Assembly (NCBI GenBank): GCA_023055425.1
Contig: JALGPY010000001.1
Coordinates: 68,548,691-68,612,690 of the forward strand
Direction: 5' to 3'
DNA length: 64,000 nucleotides
Source: Linanthus parryae
Lineage: Eukaryota > Streptophyta > Magnoliopsida > Ericales > Polemoniaceae
A program made the translations under genes and the position numbers. Of this stretch, positions 55,054 through 64,000 are shown one piece after another (the stretch's first letter is position 1; every line of letters starts with the position of its first letter). The notes under the pieces were generated by a model. That model had not been told where the DNA came from and did not search any database. It saw only the letters and a program-made list of their open reading frames with translations.

Positions 55054-56730
55054 CTACTGATCTGGTCGGTAACTCGAATCTGTGTTCTCCGGAGTAGACT
55101 GGTCAGTCGGCTCGGGAGATGGTGAAGGGGTACGCCCTCTGGCGCGTTTCCTCGCAGCATGGCGTGCTGCGGCAGCGGTACCAGCGTGGCTGGCACCGGG
55201 ATGGGCACTGCTGGCCCCTGGGTCTGCATGATCTCTCCTAGGTGGGTACTGGGTACCGGGTCTGCCGGGGTCACCTACACTGTCTCCATGTTCCGGGCTC
55301 GGTGTGGGGTCATGGCCAGAGAAGCTATCAAATGGCCGGCTATCCTCCATTGTCCAGCTTGGACAATTATCACTAGAATAGCGGGCTGGAAAATTAAACT
55401 GCCTACCACGCATGTTACTCTGAATTTCAGCAAGTGCCGACTCATGAGCTCTCATGGCGGTTGTGTGAGCGTGGTAGATATGCTTCTGGGTCTTAAACAA
55501 TTTGCCAAGACCCCTGGCCATTTTCTTGACCGTCTTTACCAGGTAGTTTTGTACTTTTTCTTGGGCCTTAATTTTCTTTCTGACCCACTCCTCATGCTCA
55601 GTCCTCTCCAGGCGCCCAAAAGAGCTGCGCCTGGCCCCTCTGCTAGACTGCCCCAAGTCAGGGTCGGCCTGCCTGTGTTCGCTGGAACTGGCAGAACGGG
55701 GCAGTGGGAAGGGTCCTGATAAAGCTGGTAAACCCCCATCACCGGGAGGAGGCGGTGGTGGCATGCCACCACCCCCACCCTGAGGTGGAACAACATCATC
55801 ATCATCGTCCACTTGGACATATTCAGGAGGGCCGTGAATGGCCTCCTCCAGCGCACATCTCATGTTCTTGTACTTGCGTACTTGAACAGGTCGAATGTCT
55901 CTCAGCTCGCCAGGAATGACCACAAGATAATCCTGCGCCATTTTTGTCAACATCCCCAGAAGACCCAAACCCTTCTTGCTGTGGGTCTCCCTCCTTTCCC
56001 GGAAAAACTCACAAATGATTTCCGGGAGGCTCACAGGCTCACGGGCCATCAAACAGTAAACAAGCAGGGCAATATTATAATCAATGTGGGTAAAGTGTTT
56101 TATACCCACAATTCTGTTGTTCACCCACTCTGTCCACCATTTCGCCTCTCGAATCAGGTAGGTCGATGGCAGTTTCCGGTAGGAAGGACTCCTCTCAGGG
56201 TGGTACCAGACAGCGCCGGGGACACCAGCACACAGGGTGGTCAGGATCTGCTCACTCAACTGCTCTGATGGATGACGTCTCAGTTCCTGGAACTGACAGT
56301 CATCCAACACCAACTCTAGACCCAGACTCTCTCGGATACTCTCTGGGGTGATTCGAATCCATCTCTTTCTGCAGTAAATCCAGTCAATTGACTGGACTTC
56401 ACTGTTCATGCACTGCTGGAGATTCCTGTAAATCTCCTTAGCCAGCACAGAACTGACCCGCAGATTGGGAAACCCAGTAAACAAATCCCCAAACTGATCC
56501 TGCCCAGTAAATTCAAACAGTTCGTCCCCCATGGCTACCCTATCACGTGGAAAGGTCCTCTCAGCGGGTATGTCATACCTAATCTTTTTGTCTTGCAAAA
56601 AGAAACGGTGAGCCTCCATGTTAACAAACCTATGGTCGCAGAAATAGTTAGGCCTGAGCAAACGGCAGTCTATAATGTTCAATGGTGCAATAGCCCTATC
56701 CGGCCTCATGAAAGGTTGATCCACCTCCAT
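55054..56730 (-). CDS. Athila-1 ORF2: accessory protein of the Athila ORF-1 / plant transposon protein type
   Basis: Starts at ATG 56730 (MEVDQPFMRPDRAIAPLNII), giving about 558 codons, all open; the frame also runs 5 codons upstream without an ATG. Residues about 20-310 form one globular region with LRPNYFCDHRFVNMEAHRFF, WIYCRKRWIRITPESIRESLGLE, AKWWTEWVNNRIVGIKHFTH and YNIALLVYCLMAREPVSLPE. These resemble the conserved plant retroelement-associated ORF family (Athila ORF-1 / putative plant transposon protein). An acidic run (VDDDDDVVPP), a Gly/Pro linker, a basic segment (RKKIKAQEKVQNYLVKTVKK) and a Pro/Ser/His-rich tail follow. No signal peptide or transmembrane span is visible, so it does not look like an envelope protein. 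It has its own upstream TATA box and palindrome array. Function unknown. Confidence 0.8.
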   Translation of the reverse strand: MEVDQPFMRPDRAIAPLNIIDCRLLRPNYFCDHRFVNMEAHRFFLQDKKIRYDIPAERTFPRDRVAMGDELFEFTGQDQFGDLFTGFPNLRVSSVLAKEIYRNLQQCMNSEVQSIDWIYCRKRWIRITPESIRESLGLELVLDDCQFQELRRHPSEQLSEQILTTLCAGVPGAVWYHPERSPSYRKLPSTYLIREAKWWTEWVNNRIVGIKHFTHIDYNIALLVYCLMAREPVSLPEIICEFFRERRETHSKKGLGLLGMLTKMAQDYLVVIPGELRDIRPVQVRKYKNMRCALEEAIHGPPEYVQVDDDDDVVPPQGGGGGMPPPPPPGDGGLPALSGPFPLPRSASSSEHRQADPDLGQSSRGARRSSFGRLERTEHEEWVRKKIKAQEKVQNYLVKTVKKMARGLGKLFKTQKHIYHAHTTAMRAHESALAEIQSNMRGRQFNFPARYSSDNCPSWTMEDSRPFDSFSGHDPTPSPEHGDSVGDPGRPGTQYPPRRDHADPGASSAHPGASHAGTAAAARHAARKRARGRTPSPSPEPTDQSTPENTDSSYRPDQ

Positions 56731-57126
56731 TTCAGATTCAAACACGAAAAATTGAAAATATTGAAAGAGAATGAAAAGATAGAACCTGGGTACCCGGAGT
56801 GAATCTTACGGGTACAGATCTGGAAATATCTCTCTGAGATGAATCTGTTGGTGTTTGGATCGGCTGATTTGGATCACCCCCACACTGTTCCTGACCTTCT
56901 GGCGGTGCTGCGGTGGTCGTCGGAGGCTGCTGGCGGCAGACTGCTCTGGCGGCTGCTCGGCCAGAGAGAATTTTCTAGAGAGAGAGTTGAAAACTGGAAG
57001 ACTTGTGTGAAAATGAGTCACTGTCATCCGTACAGTATATATAGGCGAACTTTCAGAAATTGCAGAATGGCCCCAAAATTTCAAAACTTTTCAAAATTTT
57101 CCGAAATTTTTGATCCCGCTCAAATG
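56731..57126 (-). promoter_or_regulatory. Putative internal promoter and leader of Athila-1 ORF2
   Basis: A coding-strand TATA box, TATATATA (57036-57043), lies 84 bp downstream of the last 14-mer of array 2 and about 310 bp upstream of the ORF2 ATG. A CT-rich leader-like stretch (AACTCTCTCTCTAGA, about 56993-56979) follows. A polypurine-like AGTGTGGGGGTG lies at about 56873-56884. The spacing from array to TATA box matches the LTR promoter (85 bp). Confidence 0.55.
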
Positions 57127-57690
57127 TGCGTTTGAACGCAGGTTCTGCGTTTGAACGCACTGCTTAGTTTTTCTGGAAAATTTGAAGATGTGATGAGCTG
57201 CGTTTAAACGCAGGGTGTGCGTTTGAACGCAGTGCTTGAACGTTCTTGAATTTTTCTGGGTCTGATGAGTTGCGTTTGAACGCACATGAGCTGCGTTTGA
57301 ACGCACCGCTTATCGTCTGCATCTCGGATGAGCTGCGTTTGAACGCACATGAGTTGCGTTTAAACGCATGCCTTTGTCTCTCTAGAAAATCTCTGCTGAT
57401 TGGGTCTGCGTTTGAACGCAGGATATGCGTTTAAACGCACGCCTTAAGAATTTTCACCTCTTCTTTGTCATCTTGCGTTTGAACGCACTGTGTTGCGTTT
57501 AAACGCACCACTTGGTGGCTGAAAATTTTCATGATGTGATCTGCGTTTGAACGCAGGTCTGCTGCGTTTGAACGCAAAAGTGTTAGCAGTTTCCAGTGCT
57601 CTTCCTGTCCGTTGGTGAGGCTGCGTTTGAACGCAGGTCCTGCGTTTGAACGCACTGCGTTTGAACGCAAGTCTTCTGCGTTTAAACGCA
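57127..57690 (-). repeat. Palindromic 14-mer array 2 between pol and ORF2 (18 copies)
   Basis: Copies of TGCGTTTRAACGCA start at 57127, 57146, 57199, 57218, 57271, 57292, 57334, 57355, 57407, 57426, 57474, 57494, 57542, 57563, 57622, 57641, 57656 and 57677. They form seven pairs plus a final cluster of four. Pair members are 19-21 bp apart and pairs recur every 63-80 bp. Both arms are invariant, while the spacers vary. Some copies (TGCGTTTAAACGCA) are perfect palindromes. Confidence 0.96.
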
Positions 57691-57864
57691 CGCCTCTGCT
57701 TCCTGAAACACTGAGTTCAACATTAAATCCCTCTTTCTCACTTTTCTCTCAAAATATGAACATTGTAAAAAATTATCTAAAAACAACTAACCTACGTTGG
57801 GTTGCCTCCCAACCAGCGCTTGTGATTTACAGTCGACAGCCCGACTTTGTTACCTCTGCTGTAA

Positions 57865-60800
57865 TCACGGAATGTCGAGGTAGAGTGCCTCTACCTCCAT
57901 GATTTCCTGAGGATCCCTGTATGGCTTGACTCTGTTCCCATTCACCTTGAAAACTGTATTGTCCCTCGGGTTCTCCAGCTCCACCACTCCCCATGATGTG
58001 ATGTCCTTCACAATAAATGGTCCAGACCATCTTGAGCGCAGCTTCCCTGGATAGAATTTCATCCTTGAATTGTATAGGAGAACCTTCTGCCCGATTTCTA
58101 TCTTCTTTGGTAGAATGCGGTTGTCATGCCACTTCTTTGTTTTCTCCTTATAAATTTTGGCACTCTCGTATGCAGTTTTACGAAATTCCTCCAGTTCAAG
58201 GAGTGCCATCTTCCGTTTGTTTCCTGATAAACTGTGATCCATATTCAGCTGTTTGATTGCCCAGTAAGCTTTGTGCTCCAATTCTACTGGTAAATGACAT
58301 GCTTTCCCAAACACCAGCTGGTACGGGGACATTCCCAGTGGGGTTTTGTAAGCAGTTCTGTATGCCCAAAGCGCATCATCCAGCTTTAACGACCAGTCCT
58401 TGCGTCCAGGATTCACAGTTTTTTCCAGTATGCTCTTTATTTCCCTGTTGGACACCTCTGCTTGCCCGTTTGCCTGAGGGTGATAAGGCAGTGATACCTT
58501 ATGGATAGACACCCCATACTGCTTTAGAACCTTGGCAAAGACTTTATTGATAAAATGAGAACCTTCATCACTGACCATGGCTCTCGGTGTCCCAAATCTG
58601 GTAAAGATGTTGCGTTTGAGGAACCTTTCCACAACTGACGCATCATTCTTTTGACAGGCTATTGCTTCGACCCACTTTGACACGTAGTCGACTGCCAATA
58701 AGATGTAGAGATTTCCCAGCGACGAAGGAAAAGGACCCATAAAATCAATACCCCACACGTCGAAAGGCTCGACTTCCTGCCACAGTGTCATGGGCATTTC
58801 ATTCCGCTGGGAGATATTTCCTGTCCGTTGGCAACGATCACAACTCTGCGCGTAATCATGGCAGTCCTTGAAAACTGTTGGCCAGAAAAATCCTGACTGC
58901 AGCACCTTGTGAGCTTTTCTTGGTCCGCTGAAGTGTCCTCCACATTGTGCTGAGTGGCAGTGTTGAATTACCTCCAAAATTTCGTGACATGGAATGCACC
59001 GTCGGAGAATATTATCTGCCCCTTGCTTGAACAGATAAGGATCGTCCCAGAAATATTGCCTGCAATCTGAAATAAATTTCTTTTTCTGCCAAGGGGTGAT
59101 ATCTTCAGGGAGTGCTCCATTGACCAAATAATTGGCAATGGCATAATACCAGGGCCGTCTATTGGTCTTGATCTTCATAATATGTTCATCTGGAAAATTT
59201 TCTTGAATGGGCACCACTTCTTCTGTAGGTTTTTCCAGACGAGATAGATGATCAGCTACTACATTTTCAACTCCCTTTTTATCCCTGATTTCGACGTCAA
59301 ATTCCTGCATCAGCAGAATCCAACGCAGCAGCCTTGGCTTTGCATCCTTCTTTTCCAGCAAGTATTTCAGTGCACTGTGATCTGTAAAAATAATGACTTT
59401 AGAGCCCACCAGGTACGATCTGAATTTATCCAGGGCAAAAACGACTGCCAGCAGCTCCTTCTCTGTAGTCCCATAATTAATTTGCGCCTCATTCAGGACC
59501 CTGCTGGCATAGTAGATGACACTGCACACCTTGTCCTTCCTCTGTCCCAGTACCGCGCCCACAGCGTAATCGCTGGCGTCGCACATCAGCTCGAACGGGA
59601 ACGTCCAGTCTGGTGTTGTGATAATGGGTGCAGTCGTCAGCCTTTCTTTAAGCACGTCAAAAGCTTCTTTGCAGGCTTCGTCAAATACGAAGGGTACATC
59701 TTTTCCCAACAAATTACAAAGTGGCTTTGTAATTTTTGAGAAATCTTTAATAAATCTTCTGTAAAATCCTGCGTGGCCCAAAAAACTCTTGATTGCCCTC
59801 ACTGTGGTTGGATATGGCAGCTGCTTGATCACCTCTATTTTTGCCCTGTCTACTTCCAGCCCTTTACTTGAAATCCTGTGTCCCAGCACTATTCCTTGAG
59901 TCACCATGAAGTGGCATTTTTCCCAGTTAAGTACCAGATTTGTTTTCCTGCAGCGAATCAGAACTCTGGCCAGATGATATAAGCAATCTTCGAAGCTGTC
60001 TCCGAATAACGAAAAATCGTCCATAAAAACTTCCAGGTTTTTCTCTATCATATCAGAGAAAATAGCCATCATACACCTCTGGAATGTTGCTGGAGCATTG
60101 CACAGTCCAAACGGCATTCTTCTAAAGGCGAACGTTCCATACGGGCAAGTGAACGTCGTCTTTTCTTGGTCTTCTGGATTTATGTAGATCTGGTTGTAGC
60201 CCGAGTACCCGTCCAGAAAGCAGTAGTAAGCATGGTGCGCTAATCTGTCCAACATCTGGTCCATGAATGGCAGCGGGAAGTGGTCTTTCAGTGTGGCATC
60301 GTTCAGCTTCCGATAGTCCATACAGATTCGCCAGCCAGTGACAGTTCGCTGGGCGATCTGTTCCTGATCAGCATTCTGCACTACTGTAATACCCCCTTTC
60401 TTCGGTACACACTGGACAGGACTCACCCAGGTGCTGTCTGATATGGGGTATATAATTCCTGCTTCTAGCCACTTCATGACCTCCTTACGTACCACATCTT
60501 TCATAATTGGGTTCAATCTTCTTTGAGGCTGGATGACTGGCTTCTTTCCGTCTTCGATTCTTATTTTGTGCATGCAATAATCAGGACTGATTCCCTTCAG
60601 GTCTGCAATTGTCCATCCTATAGCTTCTTTATGCTCTCGGAGTACCTCCAGTAACTTTTGTTCCTGTTCCTGAGATAAAAGAGATGACACAATTACCGGC
60701 AGTGTATTATTTTCACCAATAAAAGCGTACCTGAGGTGTTCTGGCAACTGCTTTAATTCCAGGGCTGGTGGTTCCTGCAGTGACGGGACCAGTGTCATTT

Positions 60801-63273
60801 TCTGCTCGCCTCCTTCATCTCTGTATAGCCTGACCCAGCTTTCTGTTCCCATGATCTGCTCATCCTGCTGCTCTGCTGTTTCCTCTGGAAATATGTCTTC
60901 AAATTCTTCCCATAAATCTTCTATCTCATCGCTTCCCAGGTCATCAATTACCTCAACTGCAAAACAGTTTTCATGCCCATAATGATCGGGAAGCTGGAGA
61001 GATTTGAAAACATTAAATTTTACTTTTTCTTCATTAATTTGCATGGACAGCTCTCCACTTTTGCAATTAATAATGGCTTCACCAGTCGCCAGGAAAGGTC
61101 TGCCCAGGATCAGCGGAACCTCTCCTGCCTCCATATCCAGTATCACAAAATCTGCTGGAAAAATAAGCTCTCCTACTTTTACCAGGATATCTTCAATTAC
61201 CCCATAGGCAGGTTTCACAGATCTGTCAGCCATTTGAAGCATAATTCTGGTTGGGCGTGGCTCTCCGACTCCCAGACTTTTGAAGATGGTCAGTGGCATC
61301 AAGTTGATGCTGGCACCCAAATCGCATAGGGCTTTTCCTGTGTATGCACTGCCCAGGGTTACTGGAATAACAAAGCTGCCAGGGTCTTTCTTTTTCAGTG
61401 GTGGACCATTTTTTACACAACTGCTCGCTTCTGCCGTCAGATTCACTGTTTCGAAGTCACTCATTCGCCTTCTACCGTACAAGATGTCTTTGAGAAATTT
61501 CGCATAAGTAGGCATTTTGGCAAGTGCTTCAGCAAAAGGTATATTTATCTGTAATTGCTTGAATACCTCCAGAAATCTGGCGTAGTCTTTGCTGTCATCT
61601 CTCTTGCGTGTCTTCAGAGGGTAAGGAACCTCCTTAGAAGTTGGCACTTTCTCTGGATTACCCTCATTCATCTGCGCTGCTTCCTGCTCGACCGAACCCC
61701 TTTTCTGAGGGTCTGCGGTTGAACTGTCTTCCCGGTCAATCACCTCCTGTTCAATAATTTTTGACTTTTCTGCGCGTGCATGACTGGGATATGGTGGATC
61801 CTGCAGTGCAATTCCACTCCGAGTTGTGATAGCATTGATTTGAGCGCGTGGATTTTTCACTGTGTTAGACGGTAAATTCCCTGGGGCTCGTTCTGCCTGG
61901 TTCTGTGCAAGCTGTCCATTCTGTACTTCCAGGTTGCGGATAGCAATCTTCATCTGGCTTACATCAGCAGTTAATGAGTCCATCTGTGCGAATCTGGTTT
62001 CCAACTGCTTATTGAATTTCTCCATATAGGACTCAAAATGTTGCTGAGACAGGTTTAATTGTGGTGCTGCTTGTGCAGGCTGCGCGGGAGCTGTCTGTTG
62101 TGCCTGTGGCCTGTGCTGGAATCCTGGTGCATATACTGCTGCATTGGGATTTCCGTAGCGAAACCCTGGATGGTCACGTGTGCCTGGTCTGTAGCGACTA
62201 GGATCCCACTGCTGCTGAACATAGTTGGCATCTTCGGTCTGAAGCTCCAGAATTGCTGCGTCAAAGTCAGGTTCGTCCACTGATGCTACCGGCTTCTTTT
62301 CTGTGTACACCTTCTTGACTAAGTCCTGTACCACTTTCGTGAGATTATCAATCCTGTCATCAACCACTGGTTCTGCTACTGCTGCGAGCCTGCGGTCATC
62401 AAACAAGCGAGTATCCTGTTTGGCTAGTTGCTTCATCAGTTCGTATGCGCCATCTTTATCCACATGGTATAGAAAGTTACCCCCAGCTTCCCTGTCAATC
62501 CTGTCTGCATTCTCCCTGTCAAGTGCGTGGTAGAATACCTGCAGAATCTTCGCGTCCCCGAAGCCGTGATTGGGGCATTTTTTCACAAGTCTCATTAGCC
62601 TGTCCCATGCATCTACCACTGTCTCACCCATCTTCTGTTTGAAAGATAGAATCTCACTCTGCAGCTTGATAACGCGGGATGCAGGGTAGAATTTTGCCAA
62701 GAAATCAGCAACACATCCCTCCCAGGTAGTGATAGACCTCGGTGGTCTTGCCTCCAGCCAATCTTTTGCTGTTCCGAACAAGCAGTATGGGAATAAAATC
62801 AACTTTAGCGTGTCCGCTTCGAATCCTCTATACTTAATCTTGTTGCAGTAATCCTCAAATTTTCCAAGGAAGTCGTTTGGATCTTCATCTGCTTTCCCAT
62901 TAAAAGGACAATGGGTCTGGGCGGTCTGAATGGTGGATGATTTCAGGTCGAAGTGCTCTGCTGTAATGGGAGGCACTACAATAGCTGGTTGATGTCCTCC
63001 GGTTGGGACTTCAAAGTTTTCGACCAGTGCCCTGCCAGACCTGTTATAAGTCCTCTGATTGTTCCTGGCAGCAAAACCTGCTGCTATCAGCTCTTCAATA
63101 TAAAGAGCCATCTGTGCTGGAGTACGTTGTGGCTGTCCTGTGGGTGTTCCTGTTTCGGTCGTGGTGTCTTCTCCGTGCTCAGACATCGCGGCTCGGTGTC
63201 TGCGACTTTGCTCTCTGAAAAGTTTTTCGGGATCTTCGAGTGGTAATACCAGTTTGCGGGGCAATCTGGGCAT
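57865..63273 (-). CDS. gag-pol: Athila-1 gag-pol polyprotein, 1,802 aa, open
   Basis: True ATG at 63273 ([19 protein letters not shown]). Gag (about residues 100-290) has [20 protein letters not shown] and [11 protein letters not shown]; there is no CCHC knuckle but [14 protein letters not shown], as in Athila gag. Protease centres on [11 protein letters not shown] (about 650). Reverse transcriptase has [14 protein letters not shown] and catalytic [10 protein letters not shown] (about 1,084). RNase H has [14 protein letters not shown] (about 1,232) and TDHSALKYL. Integrase has a zinc region ([19 protein letters not shown], about 1,440-1,490) and acidic triad in [17 protein letters not shown] and GQAEVSNRE (about 1,507, 1,567 and 1,605). 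The C terminus carries a GPF/Y-like segment ([10 protein letters not shown]) and no chromodomain. All catalytic residues are present. It makes the particle, copies RNA to cDNA and inserts it. Confidence 0.96.
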   Translation of the reverse strand: MPRLPRKLVLPLEDPEKLFREQSRRHRAAMSEHGEDTTTETGTPTGQPQRTPAQMALYIEELIAAGFAARNNQRTYNRSGRALVENFEVPTGGHQPAIVVPPITAEHFDLKSSTIQTAQTHCPFNGKADEDPNDFLGKFEDYCNKIKYRGFEADTLKLILFPYCLFGTAKDWLEARPPRSITTWEGCVADFLAKFYPASRVIKLQSEILSFKQKMGETVVDAWDRLMRLVKKCPNHGFGDAKILQVFYHALDRENADRIDREAGGNFLYHVDKDGAYELMKQLAKQDTRLFDDRRLAAVAEPVVDDRIDNLTKVVQDLVKKVYTEKKPVASVDEPDFDAAILELQTEDANYVQQQWDPSRYRPGTRDHPGFRYGNPNAAVYAPGFQHRPQAQQTAPAQPAQAAPQLNLSQQHFESYMEKFNKQLETRFAQMDSLTADVSQMKIAIRNLEVQNGQLAQNQAERAPGNLPSNTVKNPRAQINAITTRSGIALQDPPYPSHARAEKSKIIEQEVIDREDSSTADPQKRGSVEQEAAQMNEGNPEKVPTSKEVPYPLKTRKRDDSKDYARFLEVFKQLQINIPFAEALAKMPTYAKFLKDILYGRRRMSDFETVNLTAEASSCVKNGPPLKKKDPGSFVIPVTLGSAYTGKALCDLGASINLMPLTIFKSLGVGEPRPTRIMLQMADRSVKPAYGVIEDILVKVGELIFPADFVILDMEAGEVPLILGRPFLATGEAIINCKSGELSMQINEEKVKFNVFKSLQLPDHYGHENCFAVEVIDDLGSDEIEDLWEEFEDIFPEETAEQQDEQIMGTESWVRLYRDEGGEQKMTLVPSLQEPPALELKQLPEHLRYAFIGENNTLPVIVSSLLSQEQEQKLLEVLREHKEAIGWTIADLKGISPDYCMHKIRIEDGKKPVIQPQRRLNPIMKDVVRKEVMKWLEAGIIYPISDSTWVSPVQCVPKKGGITVVQNADQEQIAQRTVTGWRICMDYRKLNDATLKDHFPLPFMDQMLDRLAHHAYYCFLDGYSGYNQIYINPEDQEKTTFTCPYGTFAFRRMPFGLCNAPATFQRCMMAIFSDMIEKNLEVFMDDFSLFGDSFEDCLYHLARVLIRCRKTNLVLNWEKCHFMVTQGIVLGHRISSKGLEVDRAKIEVIKQLPYPTTVRAIKSFLGHAGFYRRFIKDFSKITKPLCNLLGKDVPFVFDEACKEAFDVLKERLTTAPIITTPDWTFPFELMCDASDYAVGAVLGQRKDKVCSVIYYASRVLNEAQINYGTTEKELLAVVFALDKFRSYLVGSKVIIFTDHSALKYLLEKKDAKPRLLRWILLMQEFDVEIRDKKGVENVVADHLSRLEKPTEEVVPIQENFPDEHIMKIKTNRRPWYYAIANYLVNGALPEDITPWQKKKFISDCRQYFWDDPYLFKQGADNILRRCIPCHEILEVIQHCHSAQCGGHFSGPRKAHKVLQSGFFWPTVFKDCHDYAQSCDRCQRTGNISQRNEMPMTLWQEVEPFDVWGIDFMGPFPSSLGNLYILLAVDYVSKWVEAIACQKNDASVVERFLKRNIFTRFGTPRAMVSDEGSHFINKVFAKVLKQYGVSIHKVSLPYHPQANGQAEVSNREIKSILEKTVNPGRKDWSLKLDDALWAYRTAYKTPLGMSPYQLVFGKACHLPVELEHKAYWAIKQLNMDHSLSGNKRKMALLELEEFRKTAYESAKIYKEKTKKWHDNRILPKKIEIGQKVLLYNSRMKFYPGKLRSRWSGPFIVKDITSWGVVELENPRDNTVFKVNGNRVKPYRDPQEIMEVEALYLDIP

Positions 63274-63393
63274 AAACTAGAATAGCCTGAAAATCAGATT
63301 TCAAGAGCAGTAAGTCGAAAGAAAGTAACTGTAAAAATAAAAGAAAAACTCTGAAACTTATTCTAATGTCTCTTTAACAAAAACTGTAACCGT

Positions 63394-63411
63394 TCCCCGG
63401 CAACGGCGCCA
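63394..63411 (-). promoter_or_regulatory. Athila-1 primer binding site (Asp tRNA)
   Basis: On the minus strand TGGCGCCGTTGCCGGGGA, complementary to the 3' end of plant aspartate tRNA, follows the 5' LTR by 6 nt. This primer is usual for Athila/Tat-type elements. Confidence 0.92.
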
Positions 63412-63417
63412 AAAACT

Positions 63418-64000
63418 TGACAGCGTAAACTATCTGCTTTTTCGCAAGTGTACGATCAAGTAGTATAGAGTATGTAATTGTGACTCTGGTTATCGAACCC
63501 ACGAGAACAGTTTAAGTTTTTGCTAATCAGAATCAGAATAAGACACGAAGTTTGTAAAAAGGAGGAAGGGTTGGGATTTGATTATACTAACTTATAATAA
63601 ATAAAAACAGTAAAAAGACTTATTTTATTTTTCTGCTGAATATTTTGCTGAAATTGTTGTAGTTGTAAAAGTCGATAATTCTAAAAATCTAGATTCCAGG
63701 ATCCCCTAGGGTTACTCTCCAGCTTCCATAGTTTATTCGATTTCAGAAACACACAGTGGTTTTGTTTATGCCAGCATACCAATAGTACAATCTCCTCTCG
63801 GTCTCATGCACTTATCACTCGACTGCAGATTTTCGGGTCCTCTCGGTCCACCTAAATCTGCAGGTTCGTTCTAAGTCTGCTAAGGTTACAGGTTCTCCTC
63901 TCGGTCTCCCCCTAAACGTCTAACAGTTGGTCTAATGCTTCTGGGCTAGTCCCCTGATTCTCTTCACCTCTCGGTCCATCAAGGCAGAGTACTAAATCCT
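63418..64000 (-). repeat. Athila-1 5' LTR, inner part
   Basis: Matches 51978-52560 with about 3 substitutions (A/C near 63485, T/C near 63502, G/A near 63883). It runs off the window end. Confidence 0.95.

Larger units (their letters stand above)
51978..64000 (-). mobile_element. Athila-1: Ty3/gypsy element of the Athila lineage, continues past the window
   Basis: On the minus strand: 5' LTR (from beyond 64000 to 63418), Asp-tRNA primer site, open gag-pol (63273-57865), palindrome array, ORF2 (56730-55054), 3' UTR, hairpin, polypurine tract and 3' LTR (53717-51978). LTR ends are TGACAGC and GCTGTCA. The 583 comparable LTR bases differ at about 3 sites by eye and both ORFs are open, so this is a recent, possibly competent insertion. 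The target, TGACC at 51973-51977, lies in the Copia-4 LTR; its duplicate is beyond the window. Confidence 0.95.

Noticed and set aside
53066..57690. CRISPR-like array of short palindromic repeats with spacers
   Set aside because: Plant nuclear context, no cas genes, paired 14-mers with irregular spacing, and location in a retrotransposon promoter region.

Overview
The window is plant nuclear DNA, most likely from a eudicot. It is AT-rich and packed with LTR retrotransposons primed by initiator-methionine or aspartate tRNA. It also carries plant-type hAT and CACTA transposons, plant mobile domain (PMD) genes and long AT, AAG and CT microsatellites. I found no prokaryotic feature and no confidently identified host gene. 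The species cannot be named from this sequence.

Layout. 1-5.7 kb is mostly unassigned, with a possible 5' end of a minus-strand host gene, a MITE-like repeat, and a hAT element with an 8-bp target duplication and an embedded tRNA-derived SINE head. 5.7-11.1 kb is a complete, nearly intact Copia element (Copia-1). 11.1-20.5 kb holds the 3' part of an LTR element (aPMD-1) whose LTR faces right while a spliced PMD gene lies in antisense; that gene is broken by a CACTA element, a solo LTR and small lesions. 20.5-21.1 kb is the 5' LTR and gag stub of Copia-6. 21.5-34.5 kb is an Ale/Retrofit-like Copia element with 120-bp LTRs (Copia-2), split by an 8.2-kb Copia element (Copia-3). 34.5-38 kb is unassigned DNA and microsatellites. 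38-40.7 kb is a truncated Copia element (Copia-5). 40.7-44.3 kb is a second antisense-PMD element (aPMD-2), cut by Copia-4 (44.3-52.0 kb). Copia-4's 5' LTR is in turn cut by an Athila-type Ty3/gypsy element (Athila-1, 52.0 kb to past the window end) with open gag-pol and a second ORF.

Insertion order follows from the nesting. Right side: Copia-5, then aPMD-2, Copia-4, Athila-1. Left side: Copia-6, then aPMD-1, then the solo LTR and CACTA element in unknown order. Middle: Copia-2, then Copia-3. The Athila-1 LTRs differ at about 3 of 583 comparable bases by eye, so it is probably the youngest insertion.

Two systems deserve most attention. First, Athila-1 carries two arrays of a near-palindromic 14-mer, one in the LTR U3 and one between pol and ORF2. 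Each array ends about 85 bp upstream of a coding-strand TATA box, which suggests an internal ORF2 promoter built like the LTR promoter. Second, two diverged LTR elements carry an antisense PMD gene with the same spliced architecture, and both genes were hit by members of one Copia LTR family.
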